Position numbers and translations under genes: made by a program. From positions 124,001 through 188,000 of the forward strand of contig CAUQMS010000005.1 in the NCBI GenBank assembly GCA_963519305.1: DNA of 64,000 bases. Reading direction: 5' to 3'. Source of the stretch: Ewingella sp963519305. GTDB lineage: Bacteria > Pseudomonadota > Gammaproteobacteria > Enterobacterales > Enterobacteriaceae. This document shows positions 6,794-15,370 of this stretch, piece by piece; position 1 is the stretch's first letter, and every line of letters begins with the position of its first letter. The notes under the pieces were generated by a model, which had not been told where the DNA came from, did not search any database, and worked only from the letters and a program-made list of their open reading frames with translations.

Positions 6794-7627
6794 ATGCAAA
6801 CAGAACCCGATGTATTAACGGAACACAATGAGCTTATCTGTTCCACCAGCATTGAACGTATTGTTACAGGCCGCAATGCTGCGCTGGTACAGATTGAATC
6901 CCTCATCCGGCAACTTGATGACATCTCGACACTGACCCGCAGTCTTGGTGGTGGGATGGCAAAAGACTGGGGCATGCGACAAGACTTTCGATCGGGTTGC
7001 TGGTTAATGGAGAGAATGGCAACGGCCATGGACGTCATTACCCGCAATCTTGATCGCAGTATATGGCGAGATTTGATGAAAAAATCAGGAATGCTCAGCC
7101 TCATGGATGCCCAGGCCAGGGAGCAGTGGGACAGAAATCTTGAGGGCGATAATATTCCAGCGATCAGCGAAGCCAATATCCTCAGTACTTTTGAGCAGCT
7201 ACATCTGAACAAAATGGACGTCTTTGAACGTGGCATTATCAATGTCTTTAAAGGGCTGTCGTGGGATTACAAAACCAATAGTCCCTGCAGCTTTGGTAAA
7301 AAGATCATCGTCAACAATCTGGTGACGCATAGCCGCTGGGGATTTAGTTTGAACTGGGGTTGGCGTAGGGATCAACTAGCGGATCTGGAGCGAATGCTAT
7401 TTCTGCTGGATGGTAAATCGATACCCGACAATCGTGGCGATGTTACTACTCGATTGATGGAGCATATTCGGGATAACCCTTCGAAGGATGTTTACGAAGA
7501 TGATTTCTTCAGTATCCGTTACTTTCAGAAAGGAACCGCGCACATCACTTTTAAGCGGTACGATCTGACAGAAAAGATGAATGATATTGTGGCGAAGCAC
7601 TATCCGGGGATGCTGGCAGCGAGATGA
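6794..7627 (+). CDS. DUF4942 protein (island gene downstream of cbtA)
   Basis: A 277-residue soluble protein starting MQTEPDVL. Proteins with this DUF4942 architecture are commonly encoded directly after yeeV/cbtA in CP4-type islands. Visible features: an N-terminal helical region (GRNAALVQIESLIRQLDDI), a central FERGIINVFKGLSWDYKTN segment, and a positively charged KKIIVNNLV element. No catalytic motif is evident. The ATG at 6794 is chosen; a TTG two codons upstream is possible, and neither has a strong Shine-Dalgarno. It is followed by 102 bp leading to the tRNA. Function is unknown. Confidence 0.75.
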   Translation: MQTEPDVLTEHNELICSTSIERIVTGRNAALVQIESLIRQLDDISTLTRSLGGGMAKDWGMRQDFRSGCWLMERMATAMDVITRNLDRSIWRDLMKKSGMLSLMDAQAREQWDRNLEGDNIPAISEANILSTFEQLHLNKMDVFERGIINVFKGLSWDYKTNSPCSFGKKIIVNNLVTHSRWGFSLNWGWRRDQLADLERMLFLLDGKSIPDNRGDVTTRLMEHIRDNPSKDVYEDDFFSIRYFQKGTAHITFKRYDLTEKMNDIVAKHYPGMLAAR

Positions 7628-7648
7628 AGAGGGCAGGGAGGCAATTCC

Positions 7649-7672
7649 TTACCTGACCCATTACCTGACCCG
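7649..7672. repeat. 12-bp tandem direct repeat next to the tRNA attachment end
   Basis: TTACCTGACCCA is followed immediately by TTACCTGACCCG. It lies between the last island gene and the tRNA terminator, a place where P4-type integrases often have arm-type sites. That role is inferred from position only. Confidence 0.6.
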
Positions 7673-7686
7673 ATTCGTATAAAACG

Positions 7687-7720
7687 AAAAAGGAGTCAGA
7701 CGATTTCTCATCTAACTCCT
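7687..7720 (-). terminator. Intrinsic terminator of tRNA-Ile(CAU)
   Basis: On the minus strand AGGAGTTAGATGA and TCGTCTGACTCCT pair (two G-U wobbles) around a GAAA tetraloop and are followed by TTTTTCG. It begins 10 bp after the tRNA CCA end. Confidence 0.85.
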
Positions 7721-7729
7721 TGTTTTATT

Positions 7730-7806
7730 TGGTGGCCCCTACTGGACTTGAACCAGTGACCAAGCGATTATGAGTCGCGTGCTCTAACCAACTGAGCTAA
7801 GGGGCC
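7730..7806 (-). tRNA. ileX: tRNA-Ile with CAU anticodon (lysidine-modified, reads AUA)
   Basis: A 77-nt tRNA with encoded CCA end. The acceptor stem is GGCCCCT/AGGGGCC, the D-arm contains AGCTCAGTTGGTTAGAGC, the anticodon loop is CTCATAA (anticodon CAT) and the T-arm contains GGTTCAAGTCC. The sequence matches E. coli ileX, whose C34 is converted to lysidine by TilS so that it decodes AUA as Ile. It lies next to mug/rpoD as in E. coli. The 3' side borders the CP4-type island, making this tRNA the probable integration target. Confidence 0.95.
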
Positions 7807-7816
7807 GTGGGGCGGG

Positions 7817-7846
7817 ATTATACGGTAAGTTCCGGTTACAGGTCTA
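7817..7846 (-). promoter_or_regulatory. Sigma70 promoter of ileX with GC-rich discriminator
   Basis: On the minus strand TAGACC, 18 bp, then TATAAT, followed by the GC-rich discriminator CCCGCCCC just upstream of the tRNA 5' end. Such discriminators are typical of stringently controlled stable-RNA promoters. Confidence 0.7.
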
Positions 7847-7948
7847 CAGGTGATCGGTTTGTATGCGTGTTTTGTGTGCGATTCTAGCCTGTTGTCATTG
7901 CTGCCTTTTTTTGCGATAACTGCGGTAAATACGTCTCAGGGTTACATT

Positions 7949-8446
7949 ATGATCACCGATATTATTGCTGACGATCTTACCGTGGTGTTTTGCGGGATTA
8001 ATCCCGGCCTTTCTACTGCTCATCATGGTTTCCATTTTGCCAATGCCAACAACCGTTTCTGGAAGGTGATCCACCAGGCCGGTTTTACAGACTATTTACT
8101 TAAGCCGGAAGAGGAGCAGCATCTGCTCGATACTGCATGTGGCATCACCATGCTGGTTGAACGGCCAACGGTGGAAGCCACCGAGTTAGTGCGTGATGAG
8201 TTGCGAGAAGGCGGCGCAGCACTGACGGCGAAGATTGAGCGCTATCAGCCACGTGCGTTGGCGGTGCTAGGCAAGCAGGCATTCAGTAAGGCGTTTGGTA
8301 TCAGTAAGGTTAACTGGGGGCGTCAGGCGCTGCAAATCGGTAAGACGCAAGTCTGGGTGCTGCCTAACCCCAGTGGGCTGAATCGGGCGACGCTCGATGA
8401 ACTGGTGGCGTCTTATCGTGAGTTGTATGAGGCGCTCAACGCGTAG
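7949..8446 (+). CDS. mug: G/U mismatch-specific uracil-DNA glycosylase
   Basis: Removes uracil and ethenocytosine opposite guanine in DNA, starting base-excision repair. The 165-residue protein has the family motifs FCGINPGLST (residues 12-21; Asn of GINPG is the catalytic position) and LPNPSGLN near residue 139, and matches E. coli Mug (168 aa) throughout. The ATG at 7949 is chosen by homology; an upstream in-frame start would add 33 unrelated residues. It converges with rpoD across a shared terminator. Confidence 0.93.
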   Translation: MITDIIADDLTVVFCGINPGLSTAHHGFHFANANNRFWKVIHQAGFTDYLLKPEEEQHLLDTACGITMLVERPTVEATELVRDELREGGAALTAKIERYQPRALAVLGKQAFSKAFGISKVNWGRQALQIGKTQVWVLPNPSGLNRATLDELVASYRELYEALNA

Positions 8447-8476
8447 TGACAGCGATGTGAGATTGCAAAAAGCAAA

Positions 8477-8510
8477 AGCACGCGAAGGCATTCACCATCG
8501 CGGGCTTTTT
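8477..8510. terminator. Bidirectional terminator between mug and rpoD
   Basis: AGCACGCGA and TCGCGGGCT pair with one mismatch around a 12-nt loop. TTTTT follows on the plus strand and a T-rich tract (TTTTGCTTTTT) on the minus strand, so it can end both mug and rpoD transcripts. Confidence 0.75.
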
Positions 8511-8532
8511 AATGACAATTAATCGTTAACGA

Positions 8533-10371
8533 CTAGTCGTCAAGGAAGCTGCGCAGTACTTCAGAGCGGCTTGGGTGGCGCAGTTTGCGCAGTGCCTTCG
8601 CTTCGATCTGACGAATACGTTCGCGGGTAACGTCGAACTGTTTGCCCACTTCTTCCAGCGTGTGGTCGGTATTCATGTCGATACCGAAACGCATACGCAG
8701 TACTTTCGCTTCACGCGCAGTCAGACCGGCCAGAACGTCGTGCGTTGCAGAACGCAGGCTTTCTGAAGTAGCAGAATCCAGTGGCAGCTCGAGGGTTGTA
8801 TCCTCGATGAAATCGCCAAGATGCGAATCTTCATCGTCGCCGATTGGCGTTTCCATGGAGATAGGTTCTTTGGCAATTTTTAGCACTTTACGGATTTTGT
8901 CTTCCGGCATCAGCATACGCTCAGCCAGCTCTTCAGGCGTTGGCTCGCGGCCCATCTCTTGCAGCATCTGGCGCGAAATACGGTTGAGTTTATTGATCGT
9001 CTCAATCATATGCACCGGAATACGGATGGTACGCGCCTGGTCGGCGATGGAGCGGGTGATAGCCTGACGGATCCACCAGGTCGCATAAGTTGAGAACTTA
9101 TAACCACGGCGATATTCAAACTTATCAACGGCTTTCATCAGGCCGATATTACCTTCCTGGATCAGGTCGAGGAACTGCAAGCCACGGTTGGTGTATTTCT
9201 TCGCGATAGAAATAACCAGACGTAAGTTTGCTTCAACCATCTCTTTCTTGGCGCGACGAGCCTTGGCTTCACCGATCGACATGCGACGGTTAATGTCTTT
9301 GACCTGCTCGATGGTCAGGCCGGTCTCTTCTTCGATCTGACGCAGTTTCATCAGGCCGCGTTGTACGTCGTCAGTGACTTCTTTCAGCTTCTCAGACCAT
9401 GGTTTACCCATTGCCAGAGCCGCGTCGAACCAGGTCTGGCTGGTTTCGTTACTGGAGAACAAAGTGACGAAGTTTTTCTTCGGCATTTTGCACTGTTCAA
9501 CGCACAGCTTCATGATCAAACGTTCCTGAGTACGGACGCGGTCCATCATGGAACGCATACTGTTAACCAGGAAGTCGAACTGTTTAGGCACCAAACGGAA
9601 CTGCTTGAAGACGTCGGACAGTTTCAGAATTTCTTCTGCGGCGCTCTTATGGCTGCGGCCGTTTTTCTTGATGACGGCACGGGTCGCTTCATGCTGTTCA
9701 CGCAGATCGGTGAACTTCTGGCGCGCCAGTTCCGGGTCGATGCTGTTGTCGTCTTCAGCGTCGTCGTCTTCATCTTCGTCGTCGTCGTTGTCGTTCTGCT
9801 CTTCGGTGGTCAGTTCAGAACCCACGTGAGTAGCCGTTGGCGCGATCTCTTCTTCTGCATTCGGATCAACGAAACCGGTGATCAGATCAGAAAGACGTGC
9901 TTCGCCTGCTTCAACGCGATCGTACTGTTCAAGCAGATAAGTAATTGCTTCAGGGTATTCGGCAACGGAACACTGCACCTGGTTGATACCATCTTCGATA
10001 CGTTTGGCGATGTCGATTTCGCCTTCACGTGTCAGAAGTTCAACGGTACCCATTTCACGCATGTACATGCGAACCGGGTCAGTGGTGCGTCCGATTTCAG
10101 ATTCAACGCTGGACAGTACCTGCGCGGCAGCTTCTGCTGCATCTTCGTCGGTATCAGGGCGGTTTTCGGCCAGCATTAAGTCATCGGCGTCAGGAGCTTC
10201 TTCAAGAACCTGGATGCCCATGTCATTAATCATCTGGATGATGTCTTCGATCTGGTCGGAGTCGACGATATCTTCCGGCAGATGGTCATTGACCTCAGCA
10301 TAGGTCAGATAGCCTTGCTCCTTACCACGGGTGACAAGTAGCTTTAGCTGTGACTGCGGGTTTTGCTCCAT
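8533..10371 (-). CDS. rpoD: RNA polymerase primary sigma factor (sigma70)
   Basis: The housekeeping sigma factor, 612 residues against 613 in E. coli. Region 1.1 is at the N-terminus (MEQNPQSQLKLLVTRGKEQG). An acidic run rich in Asp/Glu/Asn lies in the non-conserved region at about residues 193-209. Region 2.3-2.4 is YKFSTYATWWIRQAITRSI, and region 4.2 is TLEEVGKQFDVTRERIRQIE, ending LRSFLDD. The start is set at MEQNPQ by homology, 20 codons inside the longest frame. It is the last gene of the rpsU-dnaG-rpoD macromolecular synthesis operon, 190 bp after dnaG. Confidence 0.98.
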   Translation of the reverse strand: MEQNPQSQLKLLVTRGKEQGYLTYAEVNDHLPEDIVDSDQIEDIIQMINDMGIQVLEEAPDADDLMLAENRPDTDEDAAEAAAQVLSSVESEIGRTTDPVRMYMREMGTVELLTREGEIDIAKRIEDGINQVQCSVAEYPEAITYLLEQYDRVEAGEARLSDLITGFVDPNAEEEIAPTATHVGSELTTEEQNDNDDDEDEDDDAEDDNSIDPELARQKFTDLREQHEATRAVIKKNGRSHKSAAEEILKLSDVFKQFRLVPKQFDFLVNSMRSMMDRVRTQERLIMKLCVEQCKMPKKNFVTLFSSNETSQTWFDAALAMGKPWSEKLKEVTDDVQRGLMKLRQIEEETGLTIEQVKDINRRMSIGEAKARRAKKEMVEANLRLVISIAKKYTNRGLQFLDLIQEGNIGLMKAVDKFEYRRGYKFSTYATWWIRQAITRSIADQARTIRIPVHMIETINKLNRISRQMLQEMGREPTPEELAERMLMPEDKIRKVLKIAKEPISMETPIGDDEDSHLGDFIEDTTLELPLDSATSESLRSATHDVLAGLTAREAKVLRMRFGIDMNTDHTLEEVGKQFDVTRERIRQIEAKALRKLRHPSRSEVLRSFLDD

Positions 10372-10561
10372 AAGACGGTATCCACACTTCAGAGTATTTG
10401 GGTTGGTGTTGGTCAGCGAAACCGCCAACAATAACGTTTACCCGTTAGGGTATAGGGGCGTTTTCTTGTTGCCGCGGCCCACAAAGGCGGCATAGCGCGG
10501 GACGGTGTCCCACTTTTTATCGGCACTTAAGCCGTTTGTTCAGTAGCCCATGTACTCAGGC

Positions 10562-12295
10562 TTAATTTTTTTTCGCTAAAACCTGATTCAGTGAACTGAC
10601 CTCGGTACGTTCTTCCGGGCTGAGTCCATGCGTTCGGGCTTTAGCGATTAATATTTCGAGCCGTTGCTCTAAAATCGAGTCATACAGGCTTGCGAGCGTG
10701 GCACGAAACTCTTCTTCGACCATATCCTCAACGATCATATGGTTCCATGTCGCCAGAGTTTCAAGCTGCTGGTAGAACTTATTGTCGCGGTACAACTCGA
10801 GCAATTGGCCCGTGGTCAGCCCCGGCTGGGCTAAGCAAGTGGTTACCAACTCGCTGAACAGATCCAGTCCCGGTTGCTTCGCTTGTTCCAATCCTTGCAG
10901 CGAGGGTATAAGTGTAGCCAGTTGTGGGTTTTGTACCAGTAACCCTATAAGTATACGCATGGTTGTGCGTTTTAGCTGGGGAGCATTGGGTACGACCTTG
11001 TCTCTCTTAGGGAGAACTTGCTCAATATCTAAAATCCCTAGTACTTTTCCCAACTGATCTCTTAATGAAAAATAGAGAGCTTGGCCGGGAACCTGACTAA
11101 TTAACGGTGAAGCTAAAGCACTCAGTTTTGCTCTTCCGTCAGCACTACTCATATCAACTTGCGGCATCAGCGAATCGAACAAGAAGGTTGAGAGCGGCAG
11201 CGCCTGCTCCATCCGTTGTTCGAAAGCTGCTTTACCTTCTTTGCGTACCAGCGTGTCAGGGTCTTCGCCATCGGGTAAAAACATAAAACGTAGCTGACGG
11301 CCATCGTTCAGATACGGCAGAGCCGTTTCCAGTGCGCGCCAGGCCGCTTCGCGCCCGGCTCTGTCGCCGTCATAGCAACAGACCACGTTATCTGTGGCGC
11401 GGAACATCAGCTGAATGTGGTCGGCAGTGGTCGATGTCCCCAGAGAAGCAACGGCATAATCGATGCCAAATTGCGCCAGTGCGACGACGTCCATATACCC
11501 TTCGACAACTAATAATCGCAAAGGTGTCGGTTGTTTCAACTGCGCTTCATACAGGCCATATAACTGGCGGCCTTTATGGAAAATCTCGGTTTCCGGCGAG
11601 TTCAGGTATTTCGGCGTACCGTCGCCTAACACCCTGCCACCAAAGGCAATCACGCGGCCACGTTTGTCGCGGATCGGGAACATAACCCGTTCGCGGAAAC
11701 GATCATAGCTGCGTCCGTTGTCATTGGTGACCAACATACCGGCGTCAATTAATGAGGCTTTGTCATCCGCATTTTTGCCAAAACGCTTGAGTGCGTTGTC
11801 CCAGCCCGGAGGGGCGAAACCGATGGCAAAATGGGTGATCACGTCTTCACTTAAGCCACGCTGAGAAAGATATTCTCTGGCAGGTGCACCGGCGGGTTGT
11901 TTAAGTGATTGCTGATAGAAGGCGGCAAGCGGCTCCATCAACTGGTAGAGGCTTTGACGCTGATGGCGCTCCATCTGGCTTGGACCTGTGCCTGCTTCGT
12001 ACGGCACTTCCAGACCCTGCATTGTCGCCAGTTCCTCGATACTTTCGACAAACTCAAGTCTGTCGTAGTTCATCAGGAAGTCGACGGCATTGCCGTGCGC
12101 TCCACAGCCGAAACAATGATAAAATTGCTTATCGCTGTTTACGGTAAATGAGGGTGTTTTCTCATGGTGGAAAGGGCAACACGCGTGGTAATTCTTGCCT
12201 TGTTTCTTCAGCTTTACGCGAGCATCGATAAGATCCACGATGTCGACACGAGCCAGCAAGTCATTGATAAATACGCGCGGAATTCTCCCAGCCAT
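10562..12295 (-). CDS. dnaG: DNA primase
   Basis: Makes RNA primers at the replication fork with DnaB. The 577-residue protein has the CHC2 zinc-binding domain (Cys40, His43, Cys61, Cys64 in CPFHHEKTP and YHCFGCGAHG), the TOPRIM catalytic core (VVEGYMDVVAL, then CYDGDRAGREAAWRAL) and a C-terminal DnaB-binding helical domain. The start MAGRIPRVF at 12295 is chosen by homology over a start 25 codons upstream, which would run through the operon attenuator. It lies between rpsU and rpoD; the hairpin upstream lowers its expression relative to rpsU in E. coli. Confidence 0.97.
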   Translation of the reverse strand: MAGRIPRVFINDLLARVDIVDLIDARVKLKKQGKNYHACCPFHHEKTPSFTVNSDKQFYHCFGCGAHGNAVDFLMNYDRLEFVESIEELATMQGLEVPYEAGTGPSQMERHQRQSLYQLMEPLAAFYQQSLKQPAGAPAREYLSQRGLSEDVITHFAIGFAPPGWDNALKRFGKNADDKASLIDAGMLVTNDNGRSYDRFRERVMFPIRDKRGRVIAFGGRVLGDGTPKYLNSPETEIFHKGRQLYGLYEAQLKQPTPLRLLVVEGYMDVVALAQFGIDYAVASLGTSTTADHIQLMFRATDNVVCCYDGDRAGREAAWRALETALPYLNDGRQLRFMFLPDGEDPDTLVRKEGKAAFEQRMEQALPLSTFLFDSLMPQVDMSSADGRAKLSALASPLISQVPGQALYFSLRDQLGKVLGILDIEQVLPKRDKVVPNAPQLKRTTMRILIGLLVQNPQLATLIPSLQGLEQAKQPGLDLFSELVTTCLAQPGLTTGQLLELYRDNKFYQQLETLATWNHMIVEDMVEEEFRATLASLYDSILEQRLEILIAKARTHGLSPEERTEVSSLNQVLAKKN

Positions 12296-12330
12296 AAGCC
12301 CCTTACTCACTAGCCTATAAACGAGAACAA

Positions 12331-12358
12331 GCCGCGCATTCCTTTCGGAAAGCACGGC
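12331..12358 (-). terminator. T1-type attenuator between rpsU and dnaG
   Basis: On the minus strand GCCGTGC and GCGCGGC pair around an inner TTCC/GGAA, followed by TTGTTCTCGTTT. Position and weak U-tract fit the partial terminator that sets the rpsU to dnaG ratio in E. coli. Confidence 0.75.
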
Positions 12359-12432
12359 ATGCGTATGCAACTACTCATCGATTTGTGTGTTTCTGCGTGA
12401 GCAAAAACACACTGTGGGGTTGCCCCCGGAGA

Positions 12433-12959
<527 letters not shown>

Positions 12960-13973
12960 ATGCGAGTACTGGGTATAGAAACGTCCTGCGATGAAACCGG
13001 AATTGCAGTCTATGACAGCGAAGCCGGTTTGTTAGCCAACCAACTGTATAGTCAGGTAAAACTGCATGCGGATTACGGCGGCGTCGTGCCTGAGCTGGCA
13101 TCGCGCGACCACGTGCGTAAAACCATTCCCCTGATTCAGGCAGCGTTGAAAGAGGCCGGTCTGACCGCGCAGGACATCGACGGCGTAGCCTATACCGCAG
13201 GCCCGGGTTTGGTCGGCGCGCTGCTGGTCGGCGCGACCATCGGACGTTCACTGGCGTTTGCCTGGGGTGTACCTGCCGTACCGGTGCATCACATGGAAGG
13301 CCATCTGCTGGCTCCCATGCTGGAAGACAATCCGCCTGATTTTCCTTTCGTTGCGTTGCTGGTTTCCGGCGGGCATACGCAATTAATCAGCGTGACGGGG
13401 ATCGGACAGTATGAACTGCTGGGGGAATCCGTGGATGACGCAGCAGGCGAAGCCTTCGACAAGACCGCAAAATTGCTGGGTCTGGACTACCCCGGTGGCC
13501 CGATGCTGTCGAAAATGGCGCAGCAAGGCACGGCAGGGCGCTTTACGTTCCCGCGGCCAATGACTGACCGTCCTGGTCTGGATTTCAGTTTTTCCGGCCT
13601 GAAAACGTTCGCGGCCAATACCGTTCGTGCCAATGACAGCGACCCGCAAACCCACGCGGATATCGCCCGTGCATTTGAGGATGCCGTGGTGGATACGCTG
13701 GCGATTAAGTGTAAACGCGCGCTGGATCACACCGGTTTTAAACGTCTGGTGATGGCCGGTGGCGTCAGTGCGAACCGTACCCTGCGGGCAAAACTCGCTG
13801 AGATGATGCAAAAACGCGGCGGCGCAGTATTTTATGCACGCCCTGAGTTCTGCACCGATAACGGCGCGATGATTGCCTATGCGGGAATGGTGCGGATGAA
13901 AACGGGAGCGACACAGGATTTAAGCGTCTCGGTGCGACCGCGCTGGCCGTTGGCCGAGCTTCCGCCGGTCTGA
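12960..13973 (+). CDS. tsaD: tRNA N6-threonylcarbamoyladenosine synthase catalytic subunit
   Basis: Transfers the threonylcarbamoyl group to A37 of ANN-decoding tRNAs, acting with TsaB and TsaE. The 337-residue ASKHA-fold protein matches E. coli TsaD in length. It begins MRVLGIETSCDETG, has the metal-binding HHMEGH motif (residues about 110-115), the ATP-binding VSGGHTQL and MAGGVSAN segments, and ends RPRWPLAELPPV. GGAAAGG lies just before the ATG at 12960, so that start is chosen over the ATG at 12948. It diverges from rpsU as in E. coli. Confidence 0.97.
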   Translation: MRVLGIETSCDETGIAVYDSEAGLLANQLYSQVKLHADYGGVVPELASRDHVRKTIPLIQAALKEAGLTAQDIDGVAYTAGPGLVGALLVGATIGRSLAFAWGVPAVPVHHMEGHLLAPMLEDNPPDFPFVALLVSGGHTQLISVTGIGQYELLGESVDDAAGEAFDKTAKLLGLDYPGGPMLSKMAQQGTAGRFTFPRPMTDRPGLDFSFSGLKTFAANTVRANDSDPQTHADIARAFEDAVVDTLAIKCKRALDHTGFKRLVMAGGVSANRTLRAKLAEMMQKRGGAVFYARPEFCTDNGAMIAYAGMVRMKTGATQDLSVSVRPRWPLAELPPV

Positions 13974-13994
13974 TTTGGGGCTAAATTGCTGAAT

Positions 13995-14026
13995 AAAAAA
14001 ACGACCTTCAATGAGGTCGTTTTTTA
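13995..14026. terminator. Bidirectional terminator between tsaD and plsY
   Basis: ACGACCT and AGGTCGT pair around TCAATG. A-run before and T-run after give a U-tract on both strands, serving the convergent tsaD and plsY genes. Confidence 0.9.
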
Positions 14027-14042
14027 TGTCTGTCGTACGGGG

Positions 14043-14696
14043 CTATTTTTGGCTTTCGGCTTTTTTAGCGGCTTCCAGTGCGGCTTTTTTCGCGGCACGT
14101 TTCTCTTTCCACTTATCCCAGATCTTAGTTTCCTGCCGGCGCCATAAACGCTGAATGTTGTCGTGATGACGCAGTAAAATCAGGCATGAAAGCATGGCCA
14201 CCGGGAAAGTAAATTGCGGTTTGAACCACCAGACATAGAAGGGCGCAATCAGCGCACTCACAATCGCCCCCAGCGATGAGTAGCCGCTCAGCAGTACCGT
14301 CAGCAGCCATGTCCCGGTCATCAGGCCGGTCAGGTCCCAGCCGATAGGCGCGATGGCACCAAACGCCGTGGCGACCCCTTTCCCGCCCTTAAAGCGGAAA
14401 AATACCGGGTAAATGTGTCCGACGCAGGCCGCGATGGCGGTCAGGCCAAGATACATCGGCGGAATGTTCAGGCTGTAGGCCAGCCAGACAGGCAGCATGC
14501 CTTTGAGTACATCGAAAATCAGTACCGCTGCGGCCGCAGTACGACCGCCAATCCGCAAAACGTTGGTCGCACCGGGGTTGCCGGAGCCTTGCGTTCGGGG
14601 ATCGGGTAATCCGGCTACCCGGCAGACCAGAATTGCACTGGAAATCGAGCCGCAAAGGTAGGCGAAAATAATCATGCCAAGCGCGGTAGCACTCAT
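14043..14696 (-). CDS. plsY: Acyl-phosphate:glycerol-3-phosphate acyltransferase
   Basis: An inner-membrane enzyme that acylates glycerol-3-phosphate from acyl-phosphate, the first step of phospholipid synthesis in the PlsX/PlsY route. The 217-residue protein has several hydrophobic segments and the family motifs GSGNPGATNVLR (near residue 38) and FKGGKGVATAFG (near residue 100). A charged Lys/Ala-rich tail (KEKRAAKKAALEAAKKAE) is present. The start MSATALGM is set by homology; the longer frame adds 30 non-matching residues. It diverges from folB. Confidence 0.93.
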   Translation of the reverse strand: MSATALGMIIFAYLCGSISSAILVCRVAGLPDPRTQGSGNPGATNVLRIGGRTAAAAVLIFDVLKGMLPVWLAYSLNIPPMYLGLTAIAACVGHIYPVFFRFKGGKGVATAFGAIAPIGWDLTGLMTGTWLLTVLLSGYSSLGAIVSALIAPFYVWWFKPQFTFPVAMLSCLILLRHHDNIQRLWRRQETKIWDKWKEKRAAKKAALEAAKKAESQK

Positions 14697-14803
14697 AACG
14701 CAGTTCCGTCTAATAAGGGTCGTTTTAATCGCAACATCTATGGATAATACGCATTTTCCGCCGGAAGTGGTATCCGGCTGACCCAAAAACAGAGAAACGC
14801 GTG

Positions 14804-15160
14804 ATGGATATCGTATTTATTGAGCAACTAAATGTAATCACTACCATTGGCGCTTATGAGTGGGAACAGACTATTCAGCAGAAGCTGGTGTTCGATATCG
14901 AAATGGCGTGGGATAACCGTCAGGCGGCCGCCAGCGACGATGTGAATGACTGTCTGAGCTATGCCGACGTCAGTGAAGCGGTGATCCAGCATGTGTCATC
15001 GCAGAATTTTGCGCTGGTCGAGCGCGTGGCCGAAGAGGTTGCGGCCCTGTTACTGGCGCGGTTTAACTCCCCGTGGGTGCGCATAAAACTGAGTAAACCG
15101 GGTGCGGTTGCGCAGGCATCCAACGTCGGCGTGATCATTGAGCGCGGCGTACGCGGCTGA
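14804..15160 (+). CDS. folB: Dihydroneopterin aldolase/epimerase
   Basis: Converts 7,8-dihydroneopterin to 6-hydroxymethyl-dihydropterin in folate synthesis. The 118-residue protein matches E. coli FolB: MDIVFIEQLNVITTIGAYEW at the start, DCLSYADVSEAV in the middle, and the active-site region FALVERVAEEVA with a C-terminal VRIKLSKPGAV. The ATG at 14804 is chosen over a GTG at 14801. It diverges from plsY and is followed by a terminator. Confidence 0.95.
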   Translation: MDIVFIEQLNVITTIGAYEWEQTIQQKLVFDIEMAWDNRQAAASDDVNDCLSYADVSEAVIQHVSSQNFALVERVAEEVAALLLARFNSPWVRIKLSKPGAVAQASNVGVIIERGVRG

Positions 15161-15272
15161 TTACGGTCTCTGAAAAATGCAGATTAAATGTAAATTTCAG
15201 AAACTGATTGTGCGAATGTTTGTCATAAAAAAGCGTTATAAAGGGCATGTTCGTCATGAACGACGCCATTTT

Positions 15273-15300
15273 AGCGGCACCTGCGTGATGCCGCTTTTTT
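15273..15300 (+). terminator. Intrinsic terminator after folB
   Basis: AGCGGCA and TGCCGCT pair around CCTGCGTGA and are followed by TTTTTT. It lies in the 210-bp gap between folB and uppP and separates the two genes. Confidence 0.88.
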
Positions 15301-15370
15301 ATTGTCTGAATTTTGTCCTGTTATAAGGGCAAACAGACAGTTTTCACTTCTTATGCATTGAGGCATTTAA

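Larger units (their letters stand above)
2208..7729. mobile_element. CP4-57/CP4-44-like genomic island segment at tRNA-Ile(CAU)
   Basis: The gene order YfjP-type GTPase, YfjQ-type DUF932 protein, radC, DUF987 (yeeT type), cbeA, cbtA, DUF4942 is the conserved cargo of cryptic P4-like prophages CP4-57, CP4-44 and CP4-6. The segment ends at the 3' end of a tRNA gene, a common integration target. Integrase and the opposite attachment site are not in the window. An IS replaces the stretch between yfjQ and radC that holds several genes in CP4-57. The left limit is set at the first IS; idnO-idnR could also be cargo, but this cannot be decided here. Confidence 0.75.

Noticed and set aside
1..7729. 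Second copy of the tRNA-Ile 3' end as a left attachment site
   Set aside because: I looked for repeats of the T-arm and acceptor sequence in the first 7.7 kb and found none; the left end of the island is probably outside the window.
9361..10179. Long plus-strand open frame of 272 codons opposite rpoD
   Set aside because: It is antisense to the conserved region 1/acidic part of rpoD, is Phe/Val-rich from the reversed acidic codons, and resembles no protein; a shadow of the real gene.
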